A stretch of DNA of 64,000 nt from Colias croceus (taxonomy: Eukaryota; Arthropoda; Insecta; Lepidoptera; Pieridae), in assembly GCF_905220415.1 (NCBI RefSeq), contig NC_059558.1, positions 2,740,501-2,804,500 on the forward strand, given 5' to 3'. The notes beneath the pieces are model-generated. The model was not told where the DNA came from. It did not search any database and worked only from the letters and a program-made list of their open reading frames with translations. Positions 35,840 to 47,600 of this stretch are shown piece after piece (position 1 is the stretch's first letter; every line of letters begins with the position of its first letter). The translations under genes and the position numbers were made by a program.

Positions 35840-37258
35840 TAATATTTAAAAATATTATTACATCACGCGAAAGCAATGATCATCAATATCTCACAATACA
35901 GATGTTATTAGTGACTTTGTCACGGATTTACCGATAAAGGTAATTAACATTTAATGTCTTCATACGCGATGCAATAAAAGAAAATATTTTATTTTATCTG
36001 TTCAAGTATTATTTGTCTGTGCCATTTGCATAACTCGCAACATATTTAAATGCATATTCGAAATATGTTCTTATTTATTATATTCAATTTAAACGTACCT
36101 ACATAAACATATTTGAATAAATGTACATAAAACATAGTTTTTCTTGTTAGAACTGTTTTCCAATAATTTCCATACTTTTAACGATTTTGTTTAAGTATAA
36201 GTTATTAGAATATTAATTCACATTTATATATTTATTGATTCAAGGAAGCTTATTTTAATAGCAGCACTCTTCCTATATTTAGTGCAATTAAACCATCCAT
36301 CCAGAAAATGGTATTGTAGATAGTCCAAAGCCTACAGGCGAGATACTTAATGCTCCGATTTATATATTTATCAATTTAATATACCACACCAATTAAAGTA
36401 TTTACAATCATACAAAATGGATTGGTAGGTACATAAGGCGGTCTTATAGCTTACTAGCGATCTCTTCCAGACTGCCCTAAAGGTAAGAGACAAAGAAGAA
36501 AAGAAAATGTTACGCGGGTGGCTTTGAAAACTGAAGATACCTAGTATACATAAAATACATAATATTGAATAGAAAGATATGCTAAATTGGAGAGGTATAT
36601 AAAAGAGTTTTAAAAGATTTTATAGAGGAACCTCGTCTAACATCCTTATAATATGTAATTTATGTTACCTTCTAGAATCAAGATAAATAAAAACCTAACA
36701 TTAATAGATTACAATAACCGATTTACCTTAGATAAATCTTATCCAAATACAAAGCTAAGTGTCTCAAATCGAAAAACAGATACAAGCAAAATCAATTACC
36801 TCAAGCTTATCAGATAAGTGACAAGGATTTCACCTGTTATCTAGTAGATGTGACTGTACAGAATCATTATAAACGATTATTTAATAATAGCATAAAAATA
36901 AGACTAAGTTTAAAGTCTCAAGTGCGTTCCACTGCACGTATCGCTATAAAAAATACATTTGACAATTTACAGGACTCCTGTGGTTGAAGTATCTTTTAAC
37001 TAGCCTTGCCTGGGCGTTATGAAATATGTATGTATGAAAAAGAGATTCGACAAAACTGCATTGTAATGTGCAATGATATATTTATCGTAGACGTACAATG
37101 TGAGAACACTCAAATATGTACAAGAGGACAACCCAATGGGCAATGTATACTAATTAAAATTGATTTGATTAAATATTCCTGGATAATTCTAACAGTATCC
37201 AGTCCAATTAGAATACGTACTTACCTATAACTTAGAAATAGTAAAGCTTTTTGGTTAT
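35840..37258 (+). other. Intron 1 sequence, no gene or clear repeat seen
   Basis: The frame 37006-37230 has no recognisable content. A CTAGCCTTGCCTGGGCG scrap at about 37000 could be a decayed Helitron end. Confidence 0.4.
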
Positions 37259-37448
37259 TGAAGTGTAACTTCTTTATCGGGGTTGGAAAAAAATTTAGTG
37301 TAACATTTTTTCGTTACGCGTGACATTTTTCCGTTACGCGCCACCTTTTTTTTATCCCTAGGTACCACGCCTGATTCGACGTATTTCTGTAAAGTTGCAT
37401 ATAGTAAATTATATTTTGAAAAATAAGGTCATAAAGAAGTTTCACTTC
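37259..37448. mobile_element. MITE, type G variant with internal 20-bp tandem
   Basis: Ends GAAGTGTAACTTCTTTAT (37259-37276) and ATAAAGAAGTTTCACTTC (37431-37448) are inverted with one mismatch. A 20-bp unit ending TTTCGTTACGCG / TTTCCGTTACGCG is duplicated at 37301-37320 and 37321-37340. Confidence 0.65.
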
Positions 37449-38278
37449 TTACGTGTGTACACTAGTACACGCACACATTATTTTATTCTGAGCATATTCT
37501 GAGGTTAGCAAAGAATAAAATAATGCGAGAGGAGCCGCGAGTAAATAGGTAGTTTCTCTTAATATTGGAAAGAGATTATGAATAAGATATATGAGGCATT
37601 TGGAAATTTTTTGGCAAAGATATGAAAGCGGTATTTTATATTATTATCTAATGCATGTTTGTATATCTAGTGAAGGAAAGGAATGCTTGACCGTAATTGA
37701 TAAAAATTTTAGTCATTAACAAGTGTTTTTAATTTTTATCAATCATATAATATGCTTAGCGGATTAGATGTTATTTTTAAGAAGTTATCGTATAACTTTT
37801 TAGTTTTTTACACAGCTGGTAGATAAAAATATTATTTTGATGATACTTAACGTTAATTATCTTTATGCAGGTGATCAATTATTATTAAAGAAAATCGATC
37901 ACACTAAATCGATTCACTTATCCAAAATAACAATTTAAAAAAAATAAATCAACAGAGGAAATCATCTTTGCAAATGCGCCTCATTCAGATTTCTCCTGTA
38001 CTCCATAAATCTAAAAGAAACTTCACATATTATGCGAAATTAAAATAATTTAAAAAGTGTATAAAAATATCTTCGCAAATGCACCTCATTTAGAAGACAG
38101 AGCAATCACAGAGAGCAATGTTTCGAGGTAGCTATAAGCTGCTAATAAACATTATTTAATTTATTATCATACTAGCTGTACCGCGCGATTTCATCTGCAG
38201 TTCATGTGTTATTCTACTGAATAAACTGTTTCATCTAAATCTGTCCATTCGTTTTTTCGTCAAAGAGTAACAAACATA

Positions 38279-39558
38279 CCTGGTGCATTCAATAAGTACC
38301 TAGCCTCATCACCAGGGGGCGCTATTGTTTCAAAATAGGTTTACCACAATGTAGCTCATTCTTTTTTAAGTATTTTTTTTAATTTTCATTCCAATCCCTT
38401 CATTTGTTTTAATTTGACAACCTATGGAAGCGAACGTATCGATCGGTTTTACAAAAATGGAAAAAGAGCAATATCGTTCGGTGATTTGATTCCTATTTTT
38501 GGACGGGAAAGAGCGTATCGAAATCAAAGGCCGCTTGGATGCTGTGTACGGTGACTCTTCTCCATCGATAGCCACCCTCAAGAATTGGTTCAACGAGTTT
38601 GCACGTGGCCGTACGTCGGTTTTTGATGAACCACGTCCAGGTGCACTAAAAACAGCTGCTACGGAGGAAAACCTTAAAAAAATCCATGATCTCGTATTGA
38701 CAAATCGCCGATTGAAGGTTCGGGAGCTAGCTGAGACTGTTGGCATTTCAGAAGGAACAGTCAATCATATTCTTCACGAGGAACTCGGCATGAGAAAGCT
38801 GTCGGCGCGATGGGTGCCGCATTTACTCATACCGGAAAACAAGCGCAACAGTGAGCCCACGTCGGAGACGTGTTTGGCGTCGTTTAAGCGGAATCCAGGG
38901 GAGTTTTTGCGTCGTTTTGTGACAGTCGATGAAACCTGGATTCATTGTTACACACCAGAGACCAAGAAGCAATCAAAACAATGGATCCAGACCGGGGAAC
39001 GTACTCCAAAGAAGGCGAAAACTGTAAAATCGGCCACAAAAGTTATGGCCACCATTTTCTGGGATTCACAAGGAGTTGTTTACCTCGAGAAGGGTAAACC
39101 AATTACAGGGCTTTACTATGCCAATTTATTGGACCGATTCGACGCCGAATTAAAGAAAAAACGACCCCATCTGGCTAAGAAAAAGGTGCTGTTACACCAC
39201 GACAACGCACTGGTTTACACGTCTGCCGTTGCCATGGCCAAATTGGTCAAATTATGCTACGAATTGCTGCTTTATCCACCGTATTCAGATTTAGCCCTTG
39301 GTGACTTCTTTCTGTTTCCTAATCTGAAAAAGTCCCTCGCCGGGAATAGATATGGATCAAATGAGGAGGTTATAGCTGCCACGGAGGCCTATTTTACAGA
39401 GTTTGAGAAAACATATTTTTCGGACGGGTTAAAAAAGTTTGAGCATCGCTGGACTAAGTATATCGAACTAAAAGGAGACTATGTTGAAAAATAAATTGCT
39501 ACTTTTCCAAAATTTTCGTATACTTTTTCTAGGCTAAGTATTTATTGAATCGCCCTCG
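38279..39558 (+). mobile_element. mariner transposon (about 1.28 kb), inserted in a Helitron-like element
   Basis: The element has imperfect 28-bp inverted ends sharing ATTCAATAA and TAGCCT blocks (38279-38306 against 39531-39558), and TA on both sides (38277-38278 and 39559-39560). The length is normal for mariner. It contains one transposase frame on the + strand. It splits an older Helitron-like copy: the AAAGAGTAACAAACATA left of it continues as CATCCTAAACTTTCGCA to its right, as in the intact copy at 44766-44987. Confidence 0.93.
38457..39494 (+). pseudogene. Inactivated mariner transposase (DD34D family)
   Basis: The frame starts MEKEQYRSVI at 38457 and would be 345 codons, the usual mariner length. 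It has a TGA at codon 11 (38487-38489), most simply a CGA-to-TGA change; the rest is open from 38499. An N-terminal helix-turn-helix region (around IHDLVLTNRRLKVRELAETV) is followed by the catalytic core. Aspartates are visible in TVDETWIH (residue 158), HHDNA (249) and GDFFLFP (283). A residue has been lost in the YSPDLAP-type loop, so D249 and D283 have 33 residues between them rather than 34, and the HDNAPAH-type motif is altered to HDNALVY. Stop plus motif damage imply a dead copy. I place it near the irritans/mori-type mariners from general resemblance only. Confidence 0.92.
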
Positions 39559-39623
39559 TACATCCTAAACTTTCGCAGTTATAAAATAGAATTCATGGAA
39601 ACAAAGAAAGTATTCATTGTGTT

Positions 39624-39795
39624 ACTAGCGGTCCGCCCCGGCTTCGCCCGTGGTACATATTAACGTTTTCTCTACATAAGAACCATCCTCGTACTTCAAG
39701 GAATATAATAAAAAAAGAATTATCGAAATCGGTTCAGCCGTTCTCGAGTTATGGAATTACAACGAAAAGTGGCATTGATTTTTATATATTAGAAG
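39624..39795 (-). mobile_element. Helitron-like element, type D
   Basis: CTAG, CGGTCCGCCCCGGCTTCGCC and the type D body, 65 bp beyond the right end of the mariner. Confidence 0.85.
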
Positions 39796-41526
39796 ATTTA
39801 ACCACCTCATCAATTTAGCATTTAACAATTATCGAATTAAAAGCGAGATATTATTACACGGCGGCTTATCTTAGATAATATTACACGGTCTCGTACAAAG
39901 GGGCCGCTTCTTTGTTGGCGTAAACTGAAGCTTTGTGAGAATTTTCATGCCTTTGTGGAATTACAGCGGAATAATATAACAAGTTGATGTTTATTTCATA
40001 CATGATATGCACCCGGCATCGCCCGAAATACTGTCGAAGATTGGTCGTAACTCGTACCAACTCCGAAATATTCGTGGGCACAACTCTTGATTCCAATAAG
40101 ACTATTTGGACAATCCTTTAGAAAATAATTACGGCTTGTTTTTCTTAACGTAAAGAACCAAAAATAATATTATCTTGTAATCTATATGTTACTTTCAATA
40201 TTTAGGTAGCACAATAAACTTACAAGTTACAACCAAATAAATGTTTGTTGTACATACATAAGCAGTGCGTAACGACCATAGACAAAACAACATCATAAAT
40301 TAAGGTTAATCCATTCCTTTAGAAAGGAGCAATCTAAAAACAGTACAATCCCTATACCTCATCTATTTATACGGTACATCGCAGGTTGTTAGCACGCATT
40401 GTCTGTCCATAATGGGTCACTTGAAGTGCAGTCTGTATCACAGGTGACAAAGCGACGCGTCAGAATTCGTTTACCATCCATCGACCGCATAGATCTGTGG
40501 CATAGATTATAGATATAGACACATCGACGGTTTTTTTTTAGAACGAAAACATTTTGTTGTGCAGGCTGATTGTTTTTTATTCGTTTTTTGAATGAAAACT
40601 TTTTGGTGTTTTGGCTGATTATGTTTTCGTTTAAATGCGATATAGATTACACATAGTTTTTACTTCTGTGACCAGCTTTTAGGTTTATTATGGCACGAGG
40701 CTAGTAATTAATTGCCATGTATTGATAACGGAATTGTGCCTCAGGTGATTACTTAATATTCATGATATATATTACTCAAAATATTTTAATTATACCATTT
40801 TATCTTAATAGTTTCTGAAAATAGCATTTACCTTTAACAAAAAATAAGCAATATGTTTGAGAAAAAAATCTAAAATTGGCGCGAAACGGCCTTATACATT
40901 TTCCATCGTGGCGTCACGATAGATACACATTTCTCGATGTATAGGAAATACTGATAACTGAGGGCTTCTGACTCATTTCTTTGTTCTAATCGATTCTTTT
41001 GTGCTATATAATGTCTGTTAAGTATATGTTTGTGTTTTACTTCCCTCTCAAAGTAGGCCGAGTATATATAAATGTTATATTCTGTTTGATTGTAACGATA
41101 TATTTTTATTTTTATGCAAATTTATACTCTCTTTATTGGCGTACAGTAAGCAACATATTATATATGCGTCAATAGTTTTAGGTTTTTATATAGATTCTTG
41201 GACAATTATGAGTTTTTAATTGCTTCAAGAGATTATTCATCTCATTTGTTTAATTGATTTGAAAAAGAGCCTGTCCAATGGATCTTATACATGTCACTGA
41301 TTGAATATTTATTTAATACATTTCCAATAATTAAGTAGTTTTTAAAGTAGGACTCAAGAAATATCCATGATCCAATACATGATTACAATTATTAACAATT
41401 ACAAACTACAACACCTTTATACTAAACAATTTTTGAACTCTAATTACAGTTGAAAATCTTTATTTTTTTTATATTTTTTTTAATCTTTAACAATAGAATA
41501 TAAAATATAGATATTTTATCTAACAG
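39796..41526 (+). other. 3' part of intron 1, repeat-poor
   Basis: No repeat element recognised. A less AT-rich patch at about 40380-40500 (GGGTCACTTGAAGTGCAG, CAGGTGACAAAG) could be regulatory. Ends with the branch/acceptor region of exon 2. Confidence 0.4.
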
Positions 41527-41603
41527 GCGTTGTCCCCACCAGGTCATGCAGGGTGCGGCTAACGCGCCTGCGCCTTCCGCGGCGGAGCCTCCGGCGTCAC
41601 AAC
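41527..41603 (+). CDS. RREB1: RREB1-like exon 2, contains the start codon
   Basis: The acceptor TTTTATCTAACAG ends at 41526; a second AG at 41541-41542 is an alternative. The first ATG, at 41546, opens a GC-rich frame coding MQGAANAPAPSAAEPPASQ plus one extra base, ending at donor GTAAGT (41604). The single extra base C joins AA of the next exon to give Gln in the frame of the large exon. That phase match and the GC-rich third positions are the reasons for taking this as the true start. No in-frame ATG lies between a stop and the acceptor of the large exon, which also argues for an upstream start exon. An additional small exon between the two is possible. Confidence 0.7.
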
Positions 41604-44600
41604 GTAAGTTTCAAGTTAACTTGTAACTTAGTCATTGCACTTTATAGATATGGAAGGATGCTCTACATTAAGAGTGCATGTGCACAACTAAGTCCCTTTT
41701 TTTTCTGAAACAAACACAACCTATCTTCATAACGTCTAATAATAATTAATAAGTAGCCTAGAAATGATAATATTTAATGTTATACGGTTCTTTTCAATAA
41801 CTCAGTAAATTATTTTATACTGTACGACTCTAAACGTACCTAACTATTTTAAAGGCTTAATAAAAAGAAATCCGATTAAATTGCCTATAATGAAGTAATA
41901 AGCAACCTTTTCTTTCCAAAAGCTTCATCTATCTATACATCTACTAAACAATACGTGGCAGCAACTGAGATCAAAATAACATTCCAACAACAGGATGCGA
42001 ACTCGATACAGCAATTAAGATTATCTCAACGACGCGTGCGATCTCCGCGGCGGAAACATGACGACTAATTGCGCGCATGCGCCAAACCCGACACCAACAA
42101 ACTACCCGCGTATTTTATAAACATTTATCTTTTGAAGTGAAACTTTTTAGGCGCGTTGAGATAATTTCAAGGTCGTGTCATGGCAGTACCGTCACGTCAT
42201 GAAGTAATGCGACGATTTTGGTATCTTTGAATCTCGCAAAGAAGTTTCACTTCTGACACGTGTGCTCGGCTCACACGTGCTTTTTTATTGTGCGATAGGG
42301 AAGCTCTTGGCCACGATGTCACGATGAAATGTGGCCTAAGATAGAGCGCTTCCCTAGAAGCCTTCCTTCCTTCCTTCGTCGGGAAACTGCCATTGATAGG
42401 ATTACTACTGCGGTCCAGGTTAAAATAAAATGGCAATTCATGCATAATTGTTAAAATGTTATTTATTTGTGATTCAATATTGTATAATGTACAGTCATTC
42501 TTGGAAATAAGGAATCGAGATATTGATACAGTTTTTATATAAGTTATCGATATCCAGATTAAAATGTTAATAACAATAATAATGTTATATTTCATTATGG
42601 TAATTGAAGTTCCAATAAGCGTAAAGGCATATGATAGGAATAAAAACTTTTTCTAATATGTACAAATTGTAATCTTACCCATAATTTTCCACAGTCATGA
42701 TGAATCTTCATAATTCTTAAGATTTCTAATCGGAAAATCGTTTTCCAATAACACTTTAAATATTTAAGATTAAATGTAATAAATACGATGTATTTTAGTT
42801 GAACAAAGAATATTAAAAATGAATAAGTAGTTAGTTTTATCACTAGTAACTAAATCTTAATATTTAGTTATTAATAATCTCAATACATATTGATATTTAT
42901 CTTAAGTTTAAAAAGCGAAGATACATTTTATTCTGACGAAAGTATTTACGTAAGTGTAAACAATTTTATTTTTATTATTCTTCGCTACGTTGAATTTGTG
43001 AACACCTAGAAAATCCTTGGCCATTCAGTTTTATGGATCTCTTTCGAAATATTACTGAGTTTATTATAAACTAGCTTCCGCCCGCGACTCCGTCCGCGCG
43101 GATTTCGGTCTTCCCGTGGATGGTTTATTTCTCCATTTTGAGTAGGTAACTCTGACAATGACAACTTATAAATATCTATTGGACCCAAATACGGCTAGCC
43201 CTTTAATAATACGCAACGTGTGTTCGCGGTTCTACAGAACAACGTCTATGGATAAAACTAAAAATTAAGTTTAATTTTTTTTCTGCGTATTTTTCCAGGA
43301 TAAAAAGTATCCTATTTTACGCCCAGGATAATAAGGTATAATTATACCAAGTTTCATCGAAATCGAACCATTAGTTTTCACGTGATGCCTTCACATACAG
43401 ACAGACAGACAAAAATTTTTTTAATCACATATTTGGGTTTGGTATCGATCCAGTAACACCCCCTGGTATTTATTTTTTCAATATTTTCAATGTACAGAAT
43501 TGACCCTTCTACAGATTTATTATATGTAAAGATGCCTTTTAACGCAGCGTTTTTGCAAATGAAATCTATACTTATATAATAAAGCTAAAAAATTTGTTTG
43601 TTTGTTGAACGCGCTAATCTCTGGAACTACTGGTCCGATATGAAAAATTATTTCAGTGTTAGATAGCCCCTTTATCGAGGAAGGCTTATAGCACAGAATA
43701 CATAATAGTAGCTAAACGCTACAGAACGGACACTCCGCCTCCCGCCAAAATTAAACACTTACCTCACCCCGCACGATCAGACATGTTATGGTACCCATTT
43801 CCCCGCAAGGACGATACCAACGACGTCTTGACGAAACGCAACGAAGATTGACAACATTAATCAAATTGACTTAAAGCAATTTTATTATTTTGGATTTGTG
43901 ATTATCGTTTTTCGTAGAAAATGGTTAGATATTGTGCTGTTTACGGATGTATTTCATCAGAAAAACGCAAATTTTTTTTTACGCTAGTCACAAATGTGCC
44001 AACCATAAAGAGTTTACACACACATTTGCAGTCTCTACAGTGTGACTGTCAAAACTATAATTTTGTATGGAGTGTCCGGGGTGTGCTTATAGGCTAAGGC
44101 TATCACGCTAAGACCAACAGGAGCGGAGCAATACGGGTTAAATCTCGGGGCATAGCTAGTTTGATATTCAATCTATAATATAAAAATGAATCCCAAAATG
44201 TGTTGGTAAGCGCATAACTTTAGAACAGCTGAACCGATTTCTTTAATTCTTTTTTTATTATATTCCTTGAAGTACGAGGATGGTTCTTATGTAGAGAAAA
44301 CGTGAATATGTACCACGGGCGAAGCCGGGGCGGACCGCTAGTGTATTATAGATACAAAATAACGGTGTAGGAATATATTTTTGTTATTCTAGAAGAACGT
44401 AAGAAGCCGTATACACTGTAAACAGTGTTCATAATTGTTTTAATTATTTCTTACTTTAATAAGCTTAAGACGTCTAGAATCTAGATGGGTAATATAGATG
44501 AGAATTTTATAGAAAAGTCTTGTTAAAGATGGATTTTTATTATGTATACAATGTGTCTATCAACACTTTAAAACTCTTCAAATTTCCGATTGGAAAATTA

Positions 44601-47600
44601 TTTTTAAATTTTTCTCGAATCGAATTCGAATCTCCATATCGTCTTAGAAACTCTTATCGTCTCAGACTATGCGCTTAAAATTCCTTGTTAATATATCAAA
44701 AACAATATTATTGCCTATCGACATAATTAAATCTAATAATCTATTATTCATAAATAGTATAAGTACTAGATTTCCGCCCGCGGCTTCGCCCGCGTTTGCA
44801 AAGGAAAACCCGCATAGTTCCCGTTCCCGTGGGATTTCCGGGACAAAAACTATCCTATGTGTTAATCCAAGTTACCCTCTATATTTGTGCTAAATTTCAT
44901 TGTAATCGGTTCAGTAGTTTTTACGTGAAAGAGTAACAAACATCCATACATCCATACAAACTTTCGCATTTATAATATTAGTAGGATTATTTAGCTACAC
45001 CTAAATACAAGATACATTAACCAATTCCACCTGCTATTTATCTAAGAACAAACGCAACAACCAAACAAACGTCACCTCGTTAGCTGTATTGACGTATAAT
45101 CCACCTGTACCAACATCCCAGAGATAAAACTATAAGATTCTTTTCTTTTGTTATTGGAACACGAGTATACGCACATCTTACCGAAATTACTAGAAGGTTC
45201 CACAAAGAAGCTAATTGCTTGACGAAATTAAAGAAATACTAGCTTACCGCCCGCGGCTTCACCCGCTTTCTCTAAAACGATTTGAGATTTAAACTATCCT
45301 ATCTCTCAAGTTGGATTGAACTGCACATGGTGTGCGAATTTTATTATAATCGGTTAAGTGGTTTAGGATTCCATTGAGGACAAACATTGTGACACGAGAT
45401 TTATATATATTAAGAAGATAAAGCTGTAGAGTTTGTTTGTTTTTTTTTTGTACGCGCTAATCTCGGGAACTACTGGTCCGATTTGAAAAGATAGATAGCC
45501 TATTTATCGAGGAAGGCTAAAGGCTATATTATCATCTCGGTAAGACCAACAAGAGCGGAGCACAGGAGCACCTATAGGGGAAATTAGATTGTAGCAAGAT
45601 CATTTCTAGATAAAAAAAGTCCATTTTGATTATATATTTCTATTCTCGGTTTCAAATTTCAATAATAATATTCAAATTTCTAAATTACAGCTTCACAAAT
45701 ATACATATTATTAACTAGCTGCTCCGCGCGGTTTCACCCCCGTGGCTCCGCTCCTGTTGGTCGTAGCGTGATGATATATAGCTTATAACCTTCCTCGATA
45801 AATGGGCTATCTAACACCGAAAGAATTTTTCAAATCGAATCAGTTGTTCCCGAGATTAGCGCGTTCAAACAAACAAACAAACAAACTCTTCAGCTTTATA
45901 ATATTTCTAGCCGCTCCGCGCGGTTTCACCCCCGTGGCTCCTCTCCTGTTGGTCGTAGCGTGATGGTATATAGCCTATAGCCTTCCTCGATAAATGAGCT
46001 ATCTAACACCGAAAGAATTTTTCAAATCGGACCAGTAGTTCCCGAGATTAGCGCGTTCAAACAAACAAACAAACAAACAAACAATCAAACAAACAAACAA
46101 ACTCTTCAGCTTTATAATATTAGTATAGATAAGTGTAGATTAAAAACATGTGATTAGATTTTATATCCATTCAGCCGTTGCTAAACAAACCATCTTTATT
46201 CTTTACAAATTAACGTATTTTTCTAAGCCAATATTATCTACTAGTACAAAGAGGAAAATGTTATTGTTCGTTTATTCGCAATTTTTTTTCTCATACTATA
46301 AACTCAAAAGTACTAAACCTATTTCCATTATTCATTCATCTATAGGTAGGTACGTCTACATTATTCATATAAATAAAAAAAAGCATTTGATTATAGCTAT
46401 AAAAAAAACTAACCTATTCCTGATTGACAAAACTATATTGTATCCCTAATAAACCCGATCAAACAACAAGTAGCAATAGCCTACTGTCAATTAGTTCATT
46501 ACACAAAACAAAAGAAAACATTTCTTCAGTCCAACAATGACTAACATTTAAAACCTTTCAAATGTCTTAGCGTCACCGATTAGGCGCTCAGATAACCTCA
46601 ATGTGTGTTTGTATTGGACAACTTTGGTCAATTGGACCATACCGAGATGAGACAACATCCTGGCGGATAAGATAGTGACAAACATACTATTGAATCAGGT
46701 ATTGATAAGTGGAATTAGACTAGGCAAACTTAGTCAGACTGACGTTCTCTAAAACAAGGGAAGGTTCTGCATTGGTACTTTTTAACACGCTATTATAAGC
46801 GTCACTTGTATCATGTAGGTATGTCGGTATGTTACCGAACTCCTTTAGGTTAGAGCTGTTGATTTTGAGGCAATTTAAACGGATAGATTTAATTGAAACT
46901 TTTTACACATATCAAGGATCGGTGGCGATACAATAATGTCATTAAAGTGTTTTTGGATTATTATTAAACTAGCTTCGCCAGCTTTGTCTAAAACCAAATA
47001 AATTATATACTAAAACCTTCATCTTGAACCAAAATCACCGCTTCAAAATCCGTTGCGTACTTTTAAAGATTTAAGTATACAAAGAGTGACTATAATTTTT
47101 TTTCTCATATCCTATACTCAGTAATAAAGAAATCTTGTTCACGAGTAATAATTATAACACCTACTCAATACTGAAATCATGCATTCCAAAGTAATAAATT
47201 TTATCACTGATTAGTGTCTGTAATACAAAGTTCAACTCTGGAAATCGTAAAATGATGACATGAAATTATTTATATTATTTCAAAAGATAAAGATTAAAGT
47301 CTGTTACAGATTCTATAATAGGTTACTATGACTAAAACTAGCTTAGTAGTTAGTACTTGAAGATGATTGTAATTACTTTTATAAGCGTAAGAAAAATTCC
47401 ATTCTTTATCGATTTACATTAAAAATATTAGAAAGCGCACCAGAACTTTTGAAACAGAGCCTTATAATTAGGAAAGGTGTCACGTAAGTCATGTATCAAG
47501 TACCTTAATGTAAAGGTTGTTTACCTCTATAAACACTGGGAATACGATTATTTTGTTTTACGATCCAATTGGGATGGAATTAACATCTAGAAAATTCTAC

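Larger units (their letters stand above)
38172..39588 (-). mobile_element. Helitron-like element (type C variant) split by the mariner
   Basis: CTAG at 38172-38175 followed by a decayed GC-rich stem marks its 3' end on the - strand. The other half, with CTTTCGCAGTTATAAAA, resumes after the mariner. Compare 44766-44987. Confidence 0.75.
43565..44159 (+). mobile_element. Helitron-like element, type A, interrupted by a 393-bp insertion
   Basis: TCTATACTTATATAATAAAG start and CTAG (44156-44159) end. The body stops at GAGGAAGGCTTATAG and resumes as GCTTATAGGCTAAGGCTATC, so the insertion between 43692 and 44084 duplicated GCTTATAG. Confidence 0.85.

Noticed and set aside
42197..42595. 132-codon frame on the - strand
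   Set aside because: It overlaps a type G MITE and a type H repeat, so it is built from repeat sequence.
46150..46449. 99-codon frame in intron 2
   Set aside because: Composition follows AT bias (Lys, Ile, Phe) and it lacks domain or splice context.
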